Positions 10,614 to 18,535 of a stretch of DNA of 64,000 nucleotides are shown here, in pieces. Numbering within the stretch: position 1 is the stretch's first letter; each line of letters opens with the position of its first letter. The stretch spans positions 124,001 through 188,000 of the forward strand of contig NZ_SOCR01000005.1 in assembly GCF_004364335.1 (NCBI RefSeq). Reading direction: 5' to 3'. Below the pieces are notes generated by a model, which did not search any database, had not been told where the DNA came from, and worked only from the letters and a program-made list of their open reading frames with translations. This DNA comes from Pseudomonas graminis (GTDB lineage Bacteria; Pseudomonadota; Gammaproteobacteria; Pseudomonadales; Pseudomonadaceae). Made by a program: the position numbers and the translations under genes.

Positions 10614-11981
10614 ATGCAGAAAGAAACCGAAATCAAACTCCGCGTCAGCCGCGAAACCCTCATAGCCCTGCGCGAGCACCCGTTGCTGAAAAAGCGCAAC
10701 AAGAGCGGCTGGGAGCGGTTGGAGCTGTTCAATCAGTACTTCGACACTCCCGAGCGCGAGCTGGCCCACGCCAAGGTTGCACTGCGCCTGCGCCGCGACG
10801 GCGACGCAATCATTCAGACCCTCAAGACCCGCGGCCAGAGCGTCGCAGGCCTGTCCGAGCGCAACGAATACAACTGGGACGTCCCCAAGGCCAAGCTGGA
10901 CCTGAAGAAGCTCGACGGTGAGTGCTGGCCGGAGCAGCTGGCGGACCTGGACAAGAAAACCATCAAACCGGTGTTCACCACTGATTTCGTCCGCGAGAAA
11001 GCGGAAATCGCCTGGGGCCGTGGCAAGTCCAAGGTGGTGATCGAGGCAGCGCTGGACCTGGGTAAGGTTGTCGCCGGCAAGCAGCAGGAAGAAATCTGCG
11101 AGCTGGAGCTTGAGCTGCGCGAAGGCGATCCTGCCGCGCTGCTGGAACTGGCCGCAGAGCTGGCCGAGAAGCTGCCGCTAATGCCGTGCGATATCAGCAA
11201 GGCCGAACGTGGCTATCGTCTGTTCGACGCCAGCAGCTACTCGATCAAGCTGCCGACGCCCGAGCTGCATGGCGAGCTCTCGGTAGACGACGCGTTCAGC
11301 GCCATCGCCTGGTTCCTGCTTGGCAGCAGCCAGCGCCTGGCCGAGCAATACCGTTTCAACGGTCACTGGAGCCTGTTGCAGGAATGGGTCGAAGTGCTCG
11401 CTGAACTGCGCGCTCTGGCTGGCAGCCTCGGTCAGGCCGCTCCGCGCGCAACGACCCATGACCTGCGCGCTGCCCTGGACGCCTTGCTGGAAGACTGGCG
11501 CACGCTGGTGCTCGCCGGCCAGGAGGATGGCGATGTACGCGCCGCCGCCCATGAGCAGTTCATCGAAGAGCTGCAGGACACCCGCTGGGGCCTGTTCTCG
11601 CTCACGACATCGCGCTGGTTGATGGCGCGCAGCTGGACGGTCGAGCGCAACAACCGTGGCAACCGGCAGGGCCACGCGATGCTTAGCAGCTGGTTGCCGC
11701 GTTTCCTGGGCGATGAAGCCACCGCGCTGAACCTGCCGCGCTACCAGCAGCAGCCGGAAGACCTTGCCGAGCAGCTGCCACGCATCGAGCGCATCCAGGT
11801 CTGGCTGCATTACGCCCGCCAGGCCCTCGACCTGCCTGAGCTGGATCGCTTGTACGGCGAGTTGAACAAGCTTGAGCAACTGGCGCACCTGGACATCACC
11901 GACGAACTCCTTGATGCCCGCGTCCAGCAAACCATCACCGTGCTGCAAAGCCGGGCGTGGAAGACATTGTTGAAGTTGTAA
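10614..11981 (+). CDS. CYTH-CHAD domain inorganic triphosphatase/polyphosphate-binding protein
   Basis: Two-domain protein of 455 residues. The N-terminal CYTH domain begins with the diagnostic ExExK (Glu4, Glu6, Lys8) and has further charged strands (ALRLRRDGD, VFTTDFVREKAEI, CELELELREGDP) that line a tunnel for triphosphate and divalent metal; E. coli YgiF of the same build is an inorganic triphosphatase. The C-terminal CHAD domain (about 220-455) is all-helical with conserved His and Arg (RVQQTITVLQSR, YRFNGHWSLLQEWVEVL) and in other bacteria binds polyphosphate granules. The start is the ATG giving MQKETEIKLRVS. The actual substrate is inferred. The ppx/ppk polyphosphate genes lie 35 kb away in this window. 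Confidence 0.9.
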   Translation: MQKETEIKLRVSRETLIALREHPLLKKRNKSGWERLELFNQYFDTPERELAHAKVALRLRRDGDAIIQTLKTRGQSVAGLSERNEYNWDVPKAKLDLKKLDGECWPEQLADLDKKTIKPVFTTDFVREKAEIAWGRGKSKVVIEAALDLGKVVAGKQQEEICELELELREGDPAALLELAAELAEKLPLMPCDISKAERGYRLFDASSYSIKLPTPELHGELSVDDAFSAIAWFLLGSSQRLAEQYRFNGHWSLLQEWVEVLAELRALAGSLGQAAPRATTHDLRAALDALLEDWRTLVLAGQEDGDVRAAAHEQFIEELQDTRWGLFSLTTSRWLMARSWTVERNNRGNRQGHAMLSSWLPRFLGDEATALNLPRYQQQPEDLAEQLPRIERIQVWLHYARQALDLPELDRLYGELNKLEQLAHLDITDELLDARVQQTITVLQSRAWKTLLKL

Positions 11982-12037
11982 GACGCCGTATGGATGGGAC
12001 GGCTGGCGCGGTTGGTAGGACCGGCTGACGTTGTTTC

Positions 12038-12400
12038 GTAGGACCTGCTTTAGCCGGGAAGAGGCCAGCCTGAGCATCCTCAATTTCGCAGTGCGCCTAC
12101 CAACGCTTTCCCGGCTGAAGCCAGTCCTACGAAAGGCACGCGGTGTGTCAGTAGGACCGGCTTTAGCCGGGAAGACGTCAGCCTGAGCACCCTCAGTTTT
12201 GTGGTGTGTCTACCGACGCTTTCCCGGCTGAAGCCAGTCCTACGAAAGGCACGCGGTGTGTCAGTAGGACCGGCTTTAGCCGGGAAGAGGCCAGCCTGAG
12301 CACCCTCAGTTTTGTGGTGTGTCTACCAACGCTTTCCCGGCTGAAGCCAGCCCTACGAAAGGCACGCGGTGTGTCAGTGGGACCCGCTCCAGCCGGGAAT
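12038..12400. repeat. Tandem REP array (BIME), period 113
   Basis: Three full 113-base units start at 12038, 12151 and 12264, and a truncated fourth starts at 12377. Each unit holds two REP arms in inverted orientation (GTAGGACCGGCTTTAGCCGG and TTTCCCGGCTGAAGCCAGTC) separated by a 40-base spacer, followed by the constant tail GAAAGGCACGCGGTGTGTCA. Units 2 and 3 differ at only about four positions; unit 1 differs mainly in the spacer. The array fills the gap between the ends of the convergent CYTH-CHAD and Lrp-type genes. Confidence 0.9.
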
Positions 12401-12407
12401 TGGCAAC

Positions 12408-12878
12408 CTATCTGCCAATCGGCAAGCTGGTCGTGGATTTGATTTCCGACAGCGCGACCGTTGAATTCACTTCCTGAATGCCCGGCACCAGCGAGAGCTT
12501 TTCGAAGAAGAATCGCTCGTACGCTTCGATGTCCGGCGTGACGATGCGCAGCAAAAAGTCCACCGACCCCATCAGCACATAGCACTCCAGCACTTCGGGA
12601 AAACCACGGATCGCTTCGGTGAATTCAGTGAAGTTGGACCGACCGTGGGCGTTGAGTTTTACCTCGGCAAAAATCTGCGTGTTCAGGCCAATCTTCTTGC
12701 GGTCCAGCAGTGTCACCTGCCGCCGGATCACGCCCTCCTCCTTGAGCCGCTGGATCCGCCGCCAGCAAGGCGACTGCGACAGGCCGACCTGCTCGGCGAT
12801 CTGCGCGCTGGACAGCGACGCATCCTCCTGCAGCAGCGCGAGAATCCTGCGATCGAAGGCATCCAGCGCAATTTGCAT
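12408..12878 (-). CDS. Lrp/AsnC family transcriptional regulator
   Basis: DNA-binding regulator of 156 residues. The N-terminal winged helix-turn-helix (residues about 7-55: LDAFDRRILALLQED, SSAQIAEQVGLSQSPCWRRIQRLKEEGVI) is followed by a C-terminal RAM/ACT ligand domain (VLECYVLMGSVDFLLRIVTPDIEAYERF). Such proteins sense amino acids. The start is the ATG giving MQIALDAFDRR, with CAGGAA six bases before it. It diverges from the small ACT-like gene at 13026, and a short palindrome lies in the gap, so the two may be linked in regulation (inference). The ligand is not predictable from the sequence. Confidence 0.92.
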   Translation of the reverse strand: MQIALDAFDRRILALLQEDASLSSAQIAEQVGLSQSPCWRRIQRLKEEGVIRRQVTLLDRKKIGLNTQIFAEVKLNAHGRSNFTEFTEAIRGFPEVLECYVLMGSVDFLLRIVTPDIEAYERFFFEKLSLVPGIQEVNSTVALSEIKSTTSLPIGR

Positions 12879-13025
12879 AGTCAATTCCTGAAAGGAGTCC
12901 GTTGCACATAAACAAGTCTGATACAGACTAATACAGCGCATCTTCGATCAGAAATTTCTTTTTCAGCGTGTAAAACTCCCTGCCATTGAACGTCATTACC
13001 ACGACGAGATTGTCAGGAGATCCCC

Positions 13026-13373
13026 ATGCCGCATTTCGAACCCGCCAGCCCTGCACCTTTTCGCCACGATGCTTGGTCCGTCGGCAACGCTCATTGCCTG
13101 TCGCGCTATCAAATCCTCGCCGAGGCAGAAGCTGACGTACTCTGCCGGCTGCTCAACTTGTTCGCGATGCAGTACCTGATTCCCCAACAGGTCAGCGTGT
13201 TGCAGCAGGAAGGCGTGCTTATGGTGAGCATTGAGGTGGGCGGCATGACGTGGCACCGCGCTCAGGTAATTGGCGAAAAAATGCGCAACCTGGTCAGTGT
13301 TTGCTCGGTCGAACTTGAACCCGTGGGCGATTTGCACGTCGTAACCGAGGCCGTCTCACTCGCCGCCAGTTGA
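13026..13373 (+). CDS. Small ACT-like hypothetical protein
   Basis: Conserved-looking protein of 115 residues with no motif I can name securely. The region from about residue 35 (EADVLCRLLNLFAMQYLIPQQVSV, then LMVSIEVGGMTWHRAQVIGEKMRNLVSVCSVEL) alternates strand-helix-strand in the way of an ACT fold, including the IGEKMRNLVSVCSV helix-strand that resembles ACT regulatory subunits. No signal peptide or membrane segment is present. AGGAGA sits five bases before the ATG, an excellent ribosome binding site. It diverges from the Lrp-type regulator, which is itself an ACT-like sensor, and precedes the orphan GspE gene by 112 bases. Function unknown. Confidence 0.8.
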   Translation: MPHFEPASPAPFRHDAWSVGNAHCLSRYQILAEAEADVLCRLLNLFAMQYLIPQQVSVLQQEGVLMVSIEVGGMTWHRAQVIGEKMRNLVSVCSVELEPVGDLHVVTEAVSLAAS

Positions 13374-13485
13374 GCGCTCCGAAAATATTGGCAACGCTTC
13401 GCTACCGGCAGGGCGCAACAACTGGCACGCTTGGGACTACTCTTGCTCAACACCGAAGTAAGCCGTCTCGTCCCAAGGAGCCCGC

Positions 13486-15270
13486 ATGTCCGTCCTCGCC
13501 TCATCATCTCAGGACCGCTGGCTGGATCTGAACGAAGTATTGCGTGACCTCGTCGCGCAGGGATACCTCGATCAGGACAATGCCGAATATGCGCTCACGC
13601 TGCGCCGAGCCGCGCAGAATCTCCACGCCCACCCGCTCGAACTCATCGCCACCCAGCAGTTCGATAACCACAAGCGGCCCGGCAAGAAACTCGACCTTGA
13701 AACCCTGACCGCCTGGCTGGCGGAGCAATCCGGCCAGCCGTATCTGCGCATTGACCCGCTGAAGATCAACGTCGCCGCCGTGACCCCGTTGATGTCCTAC
13801 GCCTTCGCCCAGCGCCACAAGATTCTGGCGGTGGACGTCGATCGCGACGCGGTGACCATCGCCAGCGCGCAGCCTTACGTGAGTGCGTGGGAAGCCGACC
13901 TGACCCACGTACTGAAGATGCCGATCAAACGCGTCGTCGCCAATCCCGTCGACGTGCAGAAACTGGCCGTCGAGTTTTATCGGCTGGCGAAATCGGTCAG
14001 CGGCGCGAGCGCCAGCGATCAGAAAACCAGCAACATGGGCAACTTCGAACAGTTGCTCAAGCTGGGCGCCAGCGATCAGGAGCCGGACGCCAACGACGCG
14101 CACATCGTCAATATCGTGGACTGGCTGTTCCAGTACGCCTACCAGCAGCGGGCGAGTGATATTCACATCGAGCCCCGCCGTGAGGCCGGCACCGTCCGGT
14201 TCCGCATCGACGGCGTGCTGCATAACGTGTATCAATTCCCGCCCCAGGTGGCGATGGCCGTCACCAGCCGCCTGAAAAGCCTGGGCCGGATGAACGTGGC
14301 CGAGAAGCGCAAGCCACAGGACGGTCGGGTCAAGACCAAGACGCCTGACGGTGGCGAAGTGGAGCTGCGGCTGTCGACGCTGCCCACGGCCTTTGGCGAA
14401 AAGATGGTCATGCGTATTTTTGACCCGGAGGTGCTGCTCAAGGACTTCGACCAGCTCGGGTTCTCCGGCGATGACCTGCGTCGCTGGGAGGGCATGACGC
14501 GGCAGCCCAACGGCATCATTCTGGTGACCGGCCCGACCGGTTCCGGCAAGACCACAACGCTGTACACGACGCTGAAGATGCTGGCGACTTCGGAGGTGAA
14601 CCTCTGCACCATCGAGGACCCGATCGAGATGGTTGAGCCGGCGTTCAATCAGATGCAGGTGCAGCACAATATCGACCTGACCTTTGCCAGCGGCGTGCGT
14701 GCGCTGATGCGGCAAGACCCGGACATCATCATGATCGGCGAGATTCGCGACCTGGAAACCGCAGAAATGGCGATTCAGGCGGCATTGACCGGTCACTTGG
14801 TGCTGTCGACGCTGCACACCAACGACGCGCCCAGCGCCATCAGCCGTCTGCTGGAGCTGGGCGTGCCGCATTACCTGCTCAAGGCGACGATCCTCGGCGT
14901 GATGGCCCAGCGTCTGGTGCGTACGCTGTGCCCGCATTGCAAGGCGCCGATCGAAATGGATGAAGTGGACTGGCAGACCCTGACGCGGCCGTGGCAGGCG
15001 CCAGTGCCAACCGGCGCGCACCGGGCGGTGGGTTGCGCGGAGTGCCGCGACACGGGTTATCGCGGGCGTGCGGGGGTGTACGAGATCATGCTGATGTCGG
15101 ACGCCGTGAAGTCGCTGATCACGGCGGACCTGGACCTGACGGCGTTGCGTCGCCAGGGCTTCAAGGACGGCATGCGCAGCCTGCGGCTGTCCGGCGCGCA
15201 AAAAGTCGCAGCGGGGCTGACGACGGTTGAAGAGGTGCTGCGCGTGACACCGCAGAGCGACCAGCGCTAG
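13486..15270 (+). CDS. Orphan GspE/PilB-type secretion ATPase
   Basis: Cytoplasmic hexameric ATPase of 594 residues of the type II secretion/type IV pilus superfamily. The N-terminal third is an MshEN-like domain (LTAWLAEQSGQPYLRIDPLKINV). The catalytic core has Walker A GPTGSGKTTT (from about residue 349), an Asp box (CTIEDPIEM), Walker B (MRQDPDIIMIGEIRDLETAEMA) and the His box (GHLVLSTLHTNDA). A four-cysteine zinc motif follows (CPHCKAPI near 482 and CAECRDTG). AAGGAGC precedes the ATG. No pseudopilin, inner-membrane platform or secretin gene lies in the window, so it is an orphan here and must work with machinery elsewhere or have another role. Confidence 0.92.
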   Translation: MSVLASSSQDRWLDLNEVLRDLVAQGYLDQDNAEYALTLRRAAQNLHAHPLELIATQQFDNHKRPGKKLDLETLTAWLAEQSGQPYLRIDPLKINVAAVTPLMSYAFAQRHKILAVDVDRDAVTIASAQPYVSAWEADLTHVLKMPIKRVVANPVDVQKLAVEFYRLAKSVSGASASDQKTSNMGNFEQLLKLGASDQEPDANDAHIVNIVDWLFQYAYQQRASDIHIEPRREAGTVRFRIDGVLHNVYQFPPQVAMAVTSRLKSLGRMNVAEKRKPQDGRVKTKTPDGGEVELRLSTLPTAFGEKMVMRIFDPEVLLKDFDQLGFSGDDLRRWEGMTRQPNGIILVTGPTGSGKTTTLYTTLKMLATSEVNLCTIEDPIEMVEPAFNQMQVQHNIDLTFASGVRALMRQDPDIIMIGEIRDLETAEMAIQAALTGHLVLSTLHTNDAPSAISRLLELGVPHYLLKATILGVMAQRLVRTLCPHCKAPIEMDEVDWQTLTRPWQAPVPTGAHRAVGCAECRDTGYRGRAGVYEIMLMSDAVKSLITADLDLTALRRQGFKDGMRSLRLSGAQKVAAGLTTVEEVLRVTPQSDQR

Positions 15271-15280
15271 GCCCGCCGAC

Positions 15281-15510
15281 TGTAGGAGCGCGCTTGCCCG
15301 CGAAAACGTCAGATGACTCATCACCGAGTTAACGGACACACCGCAATCGCTGTAGGAGCCGGCTTGCTGGCGAATGAGGCGTGTCAGTCGATGCATTCGT
15401 AGCTGACGTAACGCCGTCGCCAGCAAGCCGGCTCCTACGGAATTTGGGTGGGTCAATTTACCTTTGTGTTAGACGATCTGACGCCTTCGCGGGCAAGCGC
15501 GCTCCTACAG
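15281..15510. repeat. Nested pair of REP elements of two types
   Basis: Outer arms TGTAGGAGCGCGCTTGCCCG (15281) and its inverse ending near 15510 enclose inner arms of a second type, TGTAGGAGCCGGCTTGCTGG (15351) and its inverse (about 15416-15439). The result is an A-B-B'-A' palindromic nest that fills the space between the convergent gspE-type and dehydrogenase genes. No coding potential is seen in this gap. Confidence 0.85.
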
Positions 15511-15559
15511 GTTTTACGCGCCGGCAATCACCGATCACACCTTCATCAACGCCGTGCTT

Positions 15560-16609
15560 TCACTGGTCCGGCACCCCGAAATCCAGCACGACTTTCATCG
15601 CCTGCTGCTTGTCTCCCGCCAACTCGAACGCCTGCACCGCGTCCTGAAACTCGAGGGTGTGGGAGATCACCGGCGTCACGTCGATCACCTTGCGATTGAG
15701 CAAGTCCACCGCCTGGGCGAATTCGGGGTGGAAGCGAAAGGTGCCGCGCAGGTCGATTTCCTTGCCCACCACCAGATTCAGCGGAATCGCCACATCGCCA
15801 CCGAGGCCGACCGTCACCACAATTCCGCGCGGGCGCAGGCAGGTCAGGCCATCGCGCAAGGCTTGCGCGCTGCCGGAGGCCTCGAACATCACGTCGAAAT
15901 AACCCTTGTCGGCGGTATAGCGCGCCAGTGCTTCGGGCTCGTCGCGCAGATTGTGGGTTTCGCTGGCGCCCATGCGGCGCGCGCAGGCCAGCGCGCTGTC
16001 GCTCAGGTCTGCGGCAATAATCTGCAACGCACCCGCCGCGCGCAGGCTGCCGATCAACAGGTTGCCAATCGGGCCGCAGCCGGTCACCAGCACACGCTTG
16101 CCGAACACGCCGCCGGCGCGCTGGATCGCATGAAGCCCGACCGACAGGGGCTCGGCCAGTGCGCCCTCAGCCAGCGTCGTGGTCGGCGCCAACACATGGG
16201 CCTGGCTTGAGTCGATCACCAGATGCTCGCGGAACGCGCCCTGAATGTGCGGAAACGGCATCGCGCTGCCGTAAAAACGCATGTACAGGCAATGGTTGGG
16301 CAGGCCTTCGTGACAGTACTTGCAGTCACCGCATGGCCGTGACGGCGATACAGAAATCCGCTGTCCGACGCTGAAAGCGCTCTGCGCGTCGCCGACTTCA
16401 TCGATGACCGCCGAGATTTCATGGCCGAGGACCATCGGCTCTTTCAGCCGAACGGCACCGAAGCCGCCGTGCTGGTAGTAGTGAAGATCCGAGCCGCAGA
16501 TCCCGCCGCGAGCAACGCGTACGCGCAACTGGCCGGCAGACAACGGCAACGCTTCGTTGCCGGGCTCGACACGCAGGTCTTTCGCGGCATGGCAGACAAT
16601 CGCTTGCAT
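15560..16609 (-). CDS. idnD: L-idonate 5-dehydrogenase-like zinc alcohol dehydrogenase
   Basis: Zinc-dependent medium-chain dehydrogenase of 349 residues (E. coli IdnD has 343). Catalytic zinc ligands are Cys38 (GGICGSDLHYYQHGG) and His63-Glu64 (LGHE). The structural zinc lobe has Cys93, Cys96, Cys99 and Cys107 (CGDCKYCHEGLPNHC). The Rossmann motif is VTGCGPIGNLLIGS. The start is the second of two close ATGs, since GGAG lies seven bases before it. It follows the SDR gene by 14 bases in one operon. The pair suits oxidation of L-idonate and reduction of 5-ketogluconate to gluconate; substrate is inferred from resemblance. No transporter or GntR-type regulator is adjacent. Confidence 0.87.
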   Translation of the reverse strand: MQAIVCHAAKDLRVEPGNEALPLSAGQLRVRVARGGICGSDLHYYQHGGFGAVRLKEPMVLGHEISAVIDEVGDAQSAFSVGQRISVSPSRPCGDCKYCHEGLPNHCLYMRFYGSAMPFPHIQGAFREHLVIDSSQAHVLAPTTTLAEGALAEPLSVGLHAIQRAGGVFGKRVLVTGCGPIGNLLIGSLRAAGALQIIAADLSDSALACARRMGASETHNLRDEPEALARYTADKGYFDVMFEASGSAQALRDGLTCLRPRGIVVTVGLGGDVAIPLNLVVGKEIDLRGTFRFHPEFAQAVDLLNRKVIDVTPVISHTLEFQDAVQAFELAGDKQQAMKVVLDFGVPDQ

Positions 16610-16623
16610 GATCATTCTCCGGA

Positions 16624-17394
16624 TTACAGCGATGCCGTGATGGCACCGTCGACGTACAGGATGTGGCCGTTGACGAAACTGGCCGCGTCCGAGGCCAAAA
16701 ACACCGCCGCGCCCGCCAGCTCCGACACTTCGCCCCAACGACGGCTCGGCGTGCGTTGCACCAGCCAGTCGCTGAATTCGGTGTTGGCCACCAGCGCAGC
16801 GTTCAGCTCGGTCTTGAAGTAGCCCGGCCCGATGCCGTTGACGTTGAGACCGAACGGGCCCCAGTCGATCGCCATGCCCTTGGTCAGCATCTTCAGCGCG
16901 CCCTTGCTTGCCGTGTACGGCGCGATACCCGGGCGCCCCAGCTCGCTCTGCACTGAACAGATATTGATGATGTGCCCGCGTCCACGGGGGATCATGCACC
17001 GCGCGACGGCCTGACCGACAAAGAACGCGCTGTCCAGGTTCGTGCGCATCAGCTCGTGCCAGTCAGCCTCGGCGAACTCCGCCAGCGGCCCACGGCGTTG
17101 TATGCCGGCGTTGTTAACGAGGATTTCCAACGGTCCGACGCGCTCTTCGATTTCCTTAACCGCAGCGGCGACCGCTGCGCTGTCCGTCACATCAAAACGC
17201 TGGGTGTGAACCGCATGCCCCTCGGCCGTCAGCGCCTGGGCGGCCGATTGCAGCGTCTCGGCACTGCGGCCATTGAGCACGACCGTGGCTCCCGCTTCGG
17301 CCAAGCCCCGGGCAATTGCCAGACCAATGCCTGCGCTGGAGCCGGTAATCAGCGCCACCCTGCCGTCGAGACGAAAACTTTCCAGAACAGCCAT
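16624..17394 (-). CDS. Gluconate 5-dehydrogenase-like SDR
   Basis: Short-chain dehydrogenase/reductase of 256 residues. The cofactor loop GSSAGIGLAIARG (about 18-30), NNAG (94-97) and the catalytic Tyr160-xxx-Lys164 (APYTASKGALKML) are all present, and the sequence resembles E. coli IdnO/Gno, which interconverts 5-keto-D-gluconate and D-gluconate. AGGAGGG lies just upstream of the ATG on the minus strand. It is the first gene of a two-gene operon with the zinc dehydrogenase. Because SDR substrates are hard to predict, the assignment rests on the partner gene as well. Confidence 0.88.
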   Translation of the reverse strand: MAVLESFRLDGRVALITGSSAGIGLAIARGLAEAGATVVLNGRSAETLQSAAQALTAEGHAVHTQRFDVTDSAAVAAAVKEIEERVGPLEILVNNAGIQRRGPLAEFAEADWHELMRTNLDSAFFVGQAVARCMIPRGRGHIINICSVQSELGRPGIAPYTASKGALKMLTKGMAIDWGPFGLNVNGIGPGYFKTELNAALVANTEFSDWLVQRTPSRRWGEVSELAGAAVFLASDAASFVNGHILYVDGAITASL

Positions 17395-17670
17395 AAAGCC
17401 CTCCTATTGTTTTTGTGGCTAGAGTCTTGATTGGCTGCGCCAGCTCGTCCTCCTGTCAGATACGGAAGGTTCGCTGCGCAGATTGCAGTCACCTTACTCT
17501 GCCCGATCGACTTCTCACCGTCATCAACAGCGACTCGGTGAACGTTGATGAACTCTCAGTCCGGGACGACTTTGCAGGTCGAGGTGATATGACGCCCTGC
17601 CCATGGGGAACTAGAACGGAAGATGGCGTATCAAATCGTTTCAGAACAAACCAACATCGGAGTACCCATC

Positions 17671-17988
17671 ATGCGTCTTAAACTTGCTGTAGCCACGTTA
17701 GCTTTGCTTTCCCTGCCGGTCGGTTCAGCAATGGCCGACGGTTTTCTGCGGGATGTGCTTTCGTCTGGTGCTACTACCGGTTCCACCTACCTCACCTTCC
17801 GTCACCACAAGCTGATCGTTGCCGCACAAGACGACGCTGGCAGCTTCGTGGCGAGCAATGGCGAAATCCGTGGCCCATACCTGGAAGCAGCCATGGATCA
17901 AGTGCGCAAAGACAATCCCGCCCTGAAGGCATCGGACATGGACTTGGCAAACGCCATCCTGGCTAAGAATCTGGTTGCCGAGCAATAA
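17671..17988 (+). CDS. DUF2388 small secreted protein
   Basis: Protein of 105 residues with a clear signal peptide (KLAVATLALLSLPVGSAMA, cleavage near residue 22), so periplasmic or secreted. The mature part matches the Pseudomonas DUF2388 family by its pattern: SGATTGSTYLTFRHHKLIVAAQDDAGSFVASNGEIRGPYLEAA, then DLANAILAKN. No cysteine remains in the mature protein. Function of the family is unknown. The start is an ATG after CATCGGAG; an upstream in-frame ATG at 17623 would spoil the signal peptide. It stands alone and converges with gcvH. Confidence 0.85.
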   Translation: MRLKLAVATLALLSLPVGSAMADGFLRDVLSSGATTGSTYLTFRHHKLIVAAQDDAGSFVASNGEIRGPYLEAAMDQVRKDNPALKASDMDLANAILAKNLVAEQ

Positions 17989-18038
17989 GTTGGACCTGTT
18001 GTGACGAGTCGGCGGCATAACGCCGATCCCGCTCCCAC

Positions 18039-18068
18039 AAAAAAGCCGCTCATCCGAGCGGCTTTTTT
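18039..18068. terminator. Bidirectional terminator between DUF2388 gene and gcvH
   Basis: Seven-base-pair stem GCCGCTC/GAGCGGC with a 4-base loop, flanked by six A on one side and six T on the other. It is a textbook intrinsic terminator in both directions. Confidence 0.93.
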
Positions 18069-18085
18069 ATGTCTGACTGATCGGG

Positions 18086-18469
18086 TTATTCGCCGATCAG
18101 CGCCTTGTAGCCGGCTGCGTCGAGCAGCTTGCCCAGGTCAGCGGCATTGGCAGGCTTGACCTTGAAGATCCACGAATCGTAAGGCGAGTTGTTCAATGCC
18201 TCTGGCTCACCGGCCAGCGTCTCGTTGACTTCGACGACTTCGCCCGCCACGGGCGAGTAGATGTCTGAAGCAGCTTTTACCGACTCAACGACGCCGGCCT
18301 GATCGCCAGGGGCCGCGAAAACCTTACCCACCTCAGGCAGCTCGACGAACACGACGTCACCCAGCGCTTCCTGCGCATGATCAGAGATACCTACAACGAT
18401 CAGATCACCCTCTTGCTTCGCCCACTCGTGGCTCTCGGCAAAACGCAGGTCGGCGGGAATAGTGCTCAT
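18086..18469 (-). CDS. gcvH: Glycine cleavage system H protein
   Basis: Lipoyl carrier of the glycine cleavage complex, 127 residues. The lipoylated Lys65 sits in [17 protein letters not shown], and the family end DSWIFKVKP is present. It shuttles the aminomethyl group between the P, T and L proteins in the cytoplasm. It follows gcvT by 66 bases on the same strand. No gcvP follows it: the next gene is the convergent DUF2388 gene, so the decarboxylase must be encoded elsewhere. Pseudomonas often carry two sets of gcv genes (known), and this would be the gcvT1-gcvH1 type set. Confidence 0.97.
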   Translation of the reverse strand: MSTIPADLRFAESHEWAKQEGDLIVVGISDHAQEALGDVVFVELPEVGKVFAAPGDQAGVVESVKAASDIYSPVAGEVVEVNETLAGEPEALNNSPYDSWIFKVKPANAADLGKLLDAAGYKALIGE

Positions 18470-18535
18470 GTTCTTATCCTCTCTACTTCATCAGGTCAGC
18501 GGAAAAACCCGCCAGGGATGGCTTTCAAATCAAGG

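Noticed and set aside
12038..12400. Possible CRISPR array
   Set aside because: Repeats are two inverted REP arms with nearly identical spacers and a 113-base period; CRISPR spacers are all different and no cas gene is near.
12193..12585. An open frame across the REP array and the end of the Lrp-type gene
   Set aside because: Its first half is a translation of the 113-base repeats and its second half is antisense to a known gene.
13374..13485. Sigma54 promoter before the GspE-type gene
   Set aside because: TGGCAC is present, but the GC of the -12 element is missing at the needed spacing.
13504..15456. A 650-codon open frame on the minus strand opposite the GspE-type gene
   Set aside because: It mirrors a clear ATPase in GC-rich DNA; its product is rich in His, Arg and Gln with no family pattern, which is typical of an antisense shadow.
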